Source: Bacteroidales bacterium (GTDB lineage Bacteria > Bacteroidota > Bacteroidia > Bacteroidales > UBA932). From it: a DNA stretch of 16,387 bases. Position 1 is the first letter of the stretch. Every line of letters begins with the position of its first letter. Below are positions 12,049-16,387 of this stretch, piece by piece. The notes under the pieces were generated by a model, which searched no databases, was not told the DNA's origin, and was given only the letters and a program-made list of their open reading frames with translations. The stretch covers positions 1-16,387 of the forward strand of contig JALOCI010000055.1 of the NCBI GenBank assembly GCA_023227835.1, given 5' to 3'. The position numbers and the translations under genes are program-made.

Positions 12049-12052
12049 TTCG
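12022..12052 (+). promoter_or_regulatory. Candidate promoter of the head module
   Basis: TTGC (12022-12025), 19 bases and TATATTCG (12045-12052) fit the -33/-7 layout with a weaker -7 box (TTCG instead of TTTG). It would drive the zinc-ribbon gene and, past the terminator at 12366, the capsid genes. Confidence 0.45.
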
Positions 12053-12122
12053 CATTGAAGTTTAGTCATGTTATATGTGTTGTTTGGTTTTCCGTTAGTT
12101 CATTAGTTTTGATTGGTTGCGT

Positions 12123-12146
12123 TCCGGAGGTGTAAAAGCCTCCGGA
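12123..12146 (+). promoter_or_regulatory. Leader hairpin before zinc-ribbon gene
   Basis: TCCGGAGG (12123-12130) pairs perfectly with CCTCCGGA (12139-12146) around an 8-base loop, 15 bases before ATG 12161. It carries no T-run, so it is not a terminator. It could control translation of the zinc-ribbon gene (inference). Confidence 0.55.
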
Positions 12147-12160
12147 TTAACGAAAAAAGG

Positions 12161-12307
12161 ATGATAGAAAATAGGCCCGATAAAGATAGAGTTAAGTGCC
12201 CTCATTGCAGGAGTTTTTTGATGGAGGTAAAGCCGAGACTGGTAGAGGGTCAGAGAATCATAACACGTTGCCCCAAGTGTGGCACAAACATAGAGATAAA
12301 GAAGTAG
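12161..12307 (+). CDS. Small zinc-ribbon protein, Com-like, 48 aa
   Basis: MIENRPDKDRVKCPHCRSFL, then a basic middle and TRCPKCGTNIEIKK carry two CxxC knuckles (C13/C16, C37/C40), a four-cysteine zinc ribbon. Its shape recalls the Com translational regulator of Mu-like phages and other small phage ribbons, but the match is only structural. I place the start at ATG 12161; the upstream in-frame start at 12113 is unlikely because it would run through the leader hairpin. The stop is TAG. It stands alone between the island and the head genes. Confidence 0.7.
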   Translation: MIENRPDKDRVKCPHCRSFLMEVKPRLVEGQRIITRCPKCGTNIEIKK

Positions 12308-12365
12308 TTTATAGTATTATGAGAATAAGAGAAATAGACGAATAGGTTTATAAAGGAGAATTGTC

Positions 12366-12406
12366 AGAGAGGACAGGTCATAAAGGCTTGCCCTCTCTTT
12401 TTATTT
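12366..12406 (+). terminator. Intrinsic terminator before head module
   Basis: AGAGAGG (12366-12372) pairs with CCTCTCT (12392-12398) with further partial pairing inside, and TTTTTATTT follows. It lies only 14 bases before the scaffold start, so capsid transcription must read through it or be antiterminated, or be started by a promoter I cannot see. Confidence 0.7.
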
Positions 12407-12419
12407 AATAACCAATGCA

Positions 12420-13055
12420 ATGAAAGATAAAATTTTAACAGCATTAAAGAAAGGGATAGTAGATCCCAAGACTGGAAAAACCAGCATCAGCGACAAAACG
12501 CTGAATACCTATGTGGAGCTCATCGCGCCTAACGTGACCGAAGAGAGCCAGATAGATGCCGCCGTTACACCTTATATCCCTGTCCTCAAGGAGGTACAGG
12601 CCAATATAAACAGCGTGGCGGCAGAAGCCGTGAGGAATATCAAGCCGGCAGAACCAAAACCGGCAGAGATAGAACCGGCTGCCCCCAAAGAAGAGGAAGA
12701 AGTTCCTCCAAAATGGGCACAAGGTATCATGAACGACCTGAAGGAACTGAAGGGAGAAAAACTCAATGACGGTTTCCTGAAGTCGGTAAAGGATGTATTC
12801 ACGGAAAAACAGATCCCGGAAGAATACTATGGCCCTGCAATATCGGGTCGTAGGTTCGAGAAGCAGGAGGATGTAGACAGCTTCGTGGCAACCGTGACAG
12901 GTAGCTACGAGAAGTTCCAACAGAAAGGCGCGGACGGCTCAAAGGGTGTCCCACCGGAAGGAGGAACAGGAGGAGTTGTAGGCAATGAGGATGCAAAGGG
13001 TATTTCCGCCCTCATCAACACCGGGACAAAAGAGATTGTTGAACAAAAAAAGTAA
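12420..13055 (+). CDS. Scaffold-like head assembly protein, 211 aa
   Basis: MKDKILTALKKGIVDPKTGK and the following SDKTLNTYVE are a basic N-terminal helix pair, the middle (residues about 78-98) is Pro/Glu-rich (KPAEPKPAEIEPAAPKEEEE), and the C-terminal half is helical. This Pro/Glu-rich linker and helical ends, in the position just before the decoration and capsid genes, fit a scaffolding protein that shapes the procapsid and is then lost. Sequence alone is not diagnostic; a capsid protease role is unlikely because no catalytic motif is seen. It starts 14 bases after the terminator at 12366-12406 and is followed 6 bases later by the decoration protein. Confidence 0.65.
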   Translation: MKDKILTALKKGIVDPKTGKTSISDKTLNTYVELIAPNVTEESQIDAAVTPYIPVLKEVQANINSVAAEAVRNIKPAEPKPAEIEPAAPKEEEEVPPKWAQGIMNDLKELKGEKLNDGFLKSVKDVFTEKQIPEEYYGPAISGRRFEKQEDVDSFVATVTGSYEKFQQKGADGSKGVPPEGGTGGVVGNEDAKGISALINTGTKEIVEQKK

Positions 13056-13061
13056 AAAGAA

Positions 13062-13997
13062 ATGTCAGCAGGAATGGTTTACAATTTAGACCCGATGGAG
13101 GACGTTACTGAATATTGTCGCGCAGAGACGATTTTCAGAAGGACAGGTGGTATGTCGCTCGACACCACCAACCTCGTTTTGGGCAGTATTCTTCCTCCAT
13201 TCACGCCGCTGGCCGTCAATAAGACCACAAGGGTTGCGACGGCGGTGAAGAACGTGAAGGTAGTTGAAAATGCGGCATCGAACGCGACCGCAATAAAAAT
13301 CGCGAAGAAATCCCTCGCCTATGTGGGTATGTATCTCGGTACTCCTTCCAAGGCGGCACAGGTGACGGCAATAGACAAGACAACAAGCTCTGATTATGAC
13401 ATATTGACAATCTCTCTCGGAGGGGCTGTAGTGGCTAATCAGATCCTGTTCGAGACCGTAGAGCCATCAGAAGCGGTAGCGGAGGTAAAAGGTGTTTACA
13501 CCCTTGCCATAGGAACTAAACCGGCAGCCGGCGACAAGCTGTCCCTTGACGGTAAGGAGTATGAGTTTGCAGCCTCTGAAGGCGATGCAGTATTCGCTGC
13601 TGGAGCAGATGCGAAAGCCGCTGCCGCAAATATTGAGGATGCTGTCTCAGCACAGTATGACGGGGTTTTCTCCGTTGTGGCAAAGAATGGCAAGCTGATT
13701 TTCACCCAACTTGTTGGTGGTGTTGGCGCAATCCCTGTTCTCGTTGTTACTCAGGTAGCAGAGACAGGCACTCTTGCAGCCACGATAGCACAGACAACGG
13801 CGGGTGTCGCAGCCGTACCGGGGGCCAATGTTCCAAAGAACGTAGCCTATGGGTTCAACTATGCCGCTACCAAGGTAGAGGTAGGTGCTTCTGTAACGAT
13901 CATCGGAGCAGCGATGGAGATAAAGGAAGAGAGGCTTGCCACCCCTGTTTGTGAACAGGACAAGGTGTCCCTCGGGTACAGGTATGACTTTATTTAA
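13062..13997 (+). CDS. Head decoration / head fiber protein with inserted beta domain, 311 aa
   Basis: The N-terminus MSAGMVYNLDPMEDVTEYCR and the C-terminus KVEVGASVTIIGAAMEIKEE frame a small beta-rich domain of the type encoded just before the major capsid protein in Bacteroidetes phages. Residues about 142-250 are a distinct insert: TLAIGTKPAAGDKLSLDGKE then YEFAASEGDAVFAAGADAKA and an IIxTVA-like repeat, with the 'A...T..G..Y.F......A..I..GAD..ATA.N' pattern of phage tail and fibre decoration domains. It would project from the capsid and may bind surfaces or glycans (inference). Codon use in the insert looks the same as in the flanks by eye. Confidence 0.7.
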   Translation: MSAGMVYNLDPMEDVTEYCRAETIFRRTGGMSLDTTNLVLGSILPPFTPLAVNKTTRVATAVKNVKVVENAASNATAIKIAKKSLAYVGMYLGTPSKAAQVTAIDKTTSSDYDILTISLGGAVVANQILFETVEPSEAVAEVKGVYTLAIGTKPAAGDKLSLDGKEYEFAASEGDAVFAAGADAKAAAANIEDAVSAQYDGVFSVVAKNGKLIFTQLVGGVGAIPVLVVTQVAETGTLAATIAQTTAGVAAVPGANVPKNVAYGFNYAATKVEVGASVTIIGAAMEIKEERLATPVCEQDKVSLGYRYDFI

Positions 13998-13998
13998 A

Positions 13999-14005
13999 AG
14001 GAGGG
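13999..14005 (+). promoter_or_regulatory. Strong Shine-Dalgarno of the major capsid gene
   Basis: AGGAGGG at 13999-14005 lies six bases before ATG 14012. A full Shine-Dalgarno is unusual in this window, where most starts have none, and fits the high output needed from the capsid gene. Confidence 0.7.
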
Positions 14006-14011
14006 AAAGAG

Positions 14012-15079
14012 ATGAAACTTACATTAGATACTCTATTCGGTGACCCGCTGATAGTAAAGGCGGTCATAGACCGTATTCAGGCACAGACCCAGGACCCTAT
14101 ATACTGGAAGAGATACCTTGACTTTGAACAGACCATATCACGCACCTTTAAGACGTACTTCGGTACGCAGACGGGTGTCACCATGGGTTCTGTCATCGAC
14201 AAGAACGCCGGCAAGCCGGTAAGGACGCGCAAGTCGATAGGCTCCGGCTATGGAGAGGTTGCCATTCTTGGCGACAGATTCCAACTCGACAATGACCGTC
14301 TTGATAACCTTCGCGTTCTCATTGACAAGTTCAATGCTCAGAACAATGTGGAGAATATCAACACCATCGTCAATTTCATCGTTGATGACTACCGCGAGCT
14401 TTCGCTTGCCCCTCATAAGAGGATGGATAAGTTCCTCGGCGACCTTCGCTCAACAGGCAAGGCTTCCGTAACCGTTGCGGACAATAAGGAAGGTATAATT
14501 CTCATTGAGACCACGCTTCCTGTGACTAAGGTCACTCCGGGGTCAGGGGATAAGACCAGCTTCATTGGCTACCTCAAGGCTCAGATAGCCTCATTGAGGG
14601 CATCAAAGGGCACTTTCTCTGTCATGGAGATGACACAGACGACCTTTAATGAGTATATCCTCAAGAGTTCGGAGTTCCAGAGCACATACAAGATGATCCT
14701 TTCTCAATCAGAGATGGCTCTTACCAGTGGTCTTATCACCCCTGCAATGGCTAACAGCGTGTTGGGCGGCATAGGACTTCCTCCTATCCGTATCATCGAG
14801 GAGTATGTTCACCCTCAGGGGTCGAGCACGGCTGTCAACACCTTCGCAGAAAAGGCTATAACCCTGCTTCCACAGGATAAGATAGGTAAGATGAAGTTCC
14901 ACACGCCGTATGAGATCACCGATCCGGTTCCTACCAAGCAGTACACCAACCTTGAAGGCGGCATGTTCATCTCCTCACAGAGGACAGATGAGGGCCGTTT
15001 CCTTGAATATGGCTGTGAATGGATGCCAGAGGTAACTCTTCCGGCACGCATGGTTATCCTCGATCTGAAAAACTTCTAA
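14012..15079 (+). CDS. Major capsid protein, HK97 fold, 355 aa
   Basis: The position after the scaffold and decoration genes, the 355-residue length and the pattern MKLTLDTLFGDPLIVKAVID, FEQTISRTFKTYFGTQTGVT, KPVRTRKSIGSGYGEVAILG, and the C-terminus ITDPVPTKQYTNLEGGMFIS then ...PARMVILDLKNF fit a Bacteroidetes-phage capsid protein of the HK97 fold (N-arm, spine helix, E-loop, P- and A-domains). The E-loop probably includes the Arg-rich RTRKSIGSGYG stretch around residues 70-81. It is preceded by a strong ribosome-binding site. No capsid protease or crosslink lysine is evident. Confidence 0.88.
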   Translation: MKLTLDTLFGDPLIVKAVIDRIQAQTQDPIYWKRYLDFEQTISRTFKTYFGTQTGVTMGSVIDKNAGKPVRTRKSIGSGYGEVAILGDRFQLDNDRLDNLRVLIDKFNAQNNVENINTIVNFIVDDYRELSLAPHKRMDKFLGDLRSTGKASVTVADNKEGIILIETTLPVTKVTPGSGDKTSFIGYLKAQIASLRASKGTFSVMEMTQTTFNEYILKSSEFQSTYKMILSQSEMALTSGLITPAMANSVLGGIGLPPIRIIEEYVHPQGSSTAVNTFAEKAITLLPQDKIGKMKFHTPYEITDPVPTKQYTNLEGGMFISSQRTDEGRFLEYGCEWMPEVTLPARMVILDLKNF

Positions 15080-15082
15080 CAG

Positions 15083-15391
15083 ATGTTTGTCAGGGATTAC
15101 ATATCGCAGAAGTTCTCCTCTTTCGGTATAAGGCTGACAGAGGCGGACTTCCTCGACATGGCCATAACATACTCAATAGATATGAACTGGACATTGACGG
15201 CAGAGATAAAGGATAGCGTGGACAGGGCTTATGTTCAGTTCATACCTTCCATTCTGAGCCGTCCGGATGTGTCTGAGGGCGGTATGGCTATCAGTTGGGA
15301 CAGGGCGGCTGTCAAGGAGCATTACTCCTTCATGTGCCGTCTTTTGAAAATGCCCGATATGTTGAGACCAACAATAAAGATCAGGGGATGA
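15083..15391 (+). CDS. Head-tail connector protein, DUF6706-like, 102 aa
   Basis: MFVRDYISQKFSSFGIRLTE then ADFLDMAITYSID, the middle helix VDRAYVQFIPSILSRPDVSE and the end GGMAISWDRAAVKEHYSFMC match a small helical protein that follows the capsid gene in many Bacteroidetes phages (I know it as DUF6706). By position it should be the first connector ring between portal and neck (gp15/gp6-like, inference). It lies 3 bases after the capsid stop, and its stop overlaps the next ATG (ATGA). Confidence 0.7.
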   Translation: MFVRDYISQKFSSFGIRLTEADFLDMAITYSIDMNWTLTAEIKDSVDRAYVQFIPSILSRPDVSEGGMAISWDRAAVKEHYSFMCRLLKMPDMLRPTIKIRG

Positions 15392-15705
15392 TAGATTTCA
15401 GGCCACATACGTTTCAGATATTGAGTGCCCTCGGTGGCGGGATTGTCAATGGCGATCCCGTCGCAGCGGCGGAGGAATGGGGGGGAGACAATCCGTGTCG
15501 TTTTGTAAAGAACGGCAAGGATAACGTGAAACATCTGCCCGGGGGCACTTTTATCGTCTTCGAATATGTGGTTTACTGCGACATCCCGGACGACATTACA
15601 GGGAAGACCGTGAGGCTGTTCGATAAGGACGGCAATCAGGTATGCCAGAAGGAGGTTCACTCCTGTAACAACACGCAGCTACACACAATACTATACATAC
15701 AATGA
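15388..15705 (+). CDS. Head-closure (neck) protein, 105 aa
   Basis: The start MIDFRPHTFQILSALGGGIV is taken at ATG 15388 (ATGA overlap), which removes a spurious 31-residue extension. The product is beta-rich: CRFVKNGKDNVKHLPGGTFI, then VFEYVVYCDIPDDITGKTVR and VCQKEVHSCNNTQLHTILYI. A small barrel between the connector and the HK97 gp10-like gene fits an SPP1 gp16-type head-closure protein. Assignment rests on gene order, size and beta pattern, not on a clear motif. The stop overlaps the next ATG. Confidence 0.65.
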   Translation: MIDFRPHTFQILSALGGGIVNGDPVAAAEEWGGDNPCRFVKNGKDNVKHLPGGTFIVFEYVVYCDIPDDITGKTVRLFDKDGNQVCQKEVHSCNNTQLHTILYIQ

Positions 15706-16145
15706 CACTCGAGGGATTCGACATAGACAACGCTCTCATTGACGAGGTGAACTCCATCAAGGAGGAGGCTGTGAAGGCTCTTCTTGACGGACTGCTCGCC
15801 CTTGGTGTGAGGTGTGTCGAGAAAGGGTTGGCCTCAGGTAGGTATAAGAACCGCTCGGGGGCTTTGAGGTCATCAATAGGGTGTGCTGTGGGTGTTAACG
15901 GAAGGGTTCACGCTATGGCAGGGTTCGCTCAGGTGCTCGGTGGCTCCGATGGTGTCACAGAGGGCAAGGCTCTTGCCAAGGGCCTCATAGAGCAATCCAA
16001 GGGCATTGCACTGTATGTCGTTGCAGGGAAACACTACGCCTCCTATGTGGAGGCAAAGGGCTTTGACGTGCTTGACACCTCAGAGCTCGTCTTTGAGAAA
16101 GAGCTGGAAAGGATTGTAAAGGAACTTGGGTTCGAGATAGTATGA
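15702..16145 (+). CDS. HK97 gp10-like tail-completion protein, 147 aa
   Basis: An N-terminal helix (IDEVNSIKEEAVKALLDGLL), the SGRYKNRSGALRSSIGCAVG strand region ('NRTG.L.RSI') and the end ASYVEAKGFDVLDTSELVFE ('Y..YVE.KGYDVL') match the HK97_gp10 / neck family that joins the tail to the head. Length 147 is normal. Both ends overlap neighbours by four bases. Residues VNSIKEEAV are encoded by 21 bases that recur exactly in the next gene. Confidence 0.85.
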   Translation: MTLEGFDIDNALIDEVNSIKEEAVKALLDGLLALGVRCVEKGLASGRYKNRSGALRSSIGCAVGVNGRVHAMAGFAQVLGGSDGVTEGKALAKGLIEQSKGIALYVVAGKHYASYVEAKGFDVLDTSELVFEKELERIVKELGFEIV

Positions 16146-16387
16146 CAAGGACAGGTGAAGAGATAGTAAGTTACTTCTATGCGCTTATCAATGGTAGCAT
16201 TATAAAATCTACGATAAATGGTAGCGTGTACAAGAGCGAAACCCGTCCGGTGAACTCCATCAAGGAGGATGCCGTGATAATATTCTCATCGGGTCTTGAT
16301 GACCAGATACAGACTGGATTTGTCCATGTCAATATCTACGTTCCGGACATCAATAACGGCAATACCGCCGTCACAAACATATACCGG
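16142..16387 (+). CDS. Tail terminator-like protein, partial
   Basis: The frame starts at ATG 16142, overlapping the previous TGA, and runs off the right edge after 82 residues. It reads MTRTGEEIVSYFYALINGSI then an IKSTINGSVYKSETRPVNSI segment and KEDAVIIFSSGLDDQIQTGF. The strand-turn 'GSVYKSETRPVNSIKEDAVI' ('G.vyk...RP.nS..ED.vi') resembles tail-tube terminator proteins, which cap the tube before it joins the neck, and this fits the position after the gp10-like gene. Truncation prevents a firm call. Confidence 0.6.
   Translation, partial: MTRTGEEIVSYFYALINGSIIKSTINGSVYKSETRPVNSIKEDAVIIFSSGLDDQIQTGFVHVNIYVPDINNGNTAVTNIYR

Noticed and set aside
12113..12160. Upstream start of the zinc-ribbon frame
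   Set aside because: It would translate through the perfect leader hairpin, and the residues are unlike the ribbon family.

Overview
The window is a piece of a tailed double-stranded DNA phage or prophage of a Bacteroidetes host (Bacteroides, Prevotella or a relative). The host call rests on promoters of the Bacteroidetes type (TTTG or TTGC at -33, TAnnTTTG at -7), on many starts with no Shine-Dalgarno but an AACTAACAAC-like leader, and on recognised families such as the WYL_2 SH3-barrel protein, the 'ELRIGN...LHQLQNLYF' protein and a capsid set typical of gut Bacteroidetes phages. The base composition is moderate and genes are tightly packed, with many ATGA/TGATG stop-start overlaps.

Layout. 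(1) 1-2653, minus strand: a leftward block with a truncated XRE-type repressor-like gene and five genes of unknown function. (2) 2654-3048: an AT-rich divergent promoter region. (3) 3049-5468, plus strand: an ASCH-domain protein closed by a strong terminator, then a small basic protein, a PP-loop (PAPS-reductase-like) enzyme, a ParB-like protein and two small genes. (4) 5479-9044: the packaging module, with terminase small and large subunits, an SPP1-type portal and an HNH endonuclease reading frame broken by an in-frame amber codon, ending at a terminator. (5) 9057-11925: an accessory island with its own XRE regulator and divergent promoters, a WYL_2 protein, a NUMOD4 homing-endonuclease remnant, a clean tRNA-Phe, two abnormal tRNA-like elements, four small soluble genes and a two-helix membrane protein. 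(6) 11926-12419: duplicated dyad/promoter elements, a small zinc-ribbon gene with a hairpin in its leader, and a terminator. (7) 12420-16387: the head and neck module, with scaffold-like protein, head decoration protein, major capsid protein, connector, head-closure, tail-completion and (cut by the window) tail-terminator-like genes.

The packaging and capsid modules, which are often adjacent in phages of this type, are separated here by about 3.4 kb of separately promoted accessory DNA. The least expected features are the tRNA-like array (a Leu-type tRNA body whose anticodon arm has a four-base loop and no anticodon, next to a weak Tyr-like cloverleaf), the in-frame amber in the HNH gene, the PP-loop/ParB pair beside the terminase, and a shared GTTGCTAWTT element at four promoter positions. 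No integrase, CRISPR array or insertion sequence is visible. The window cuts genes at both ends.
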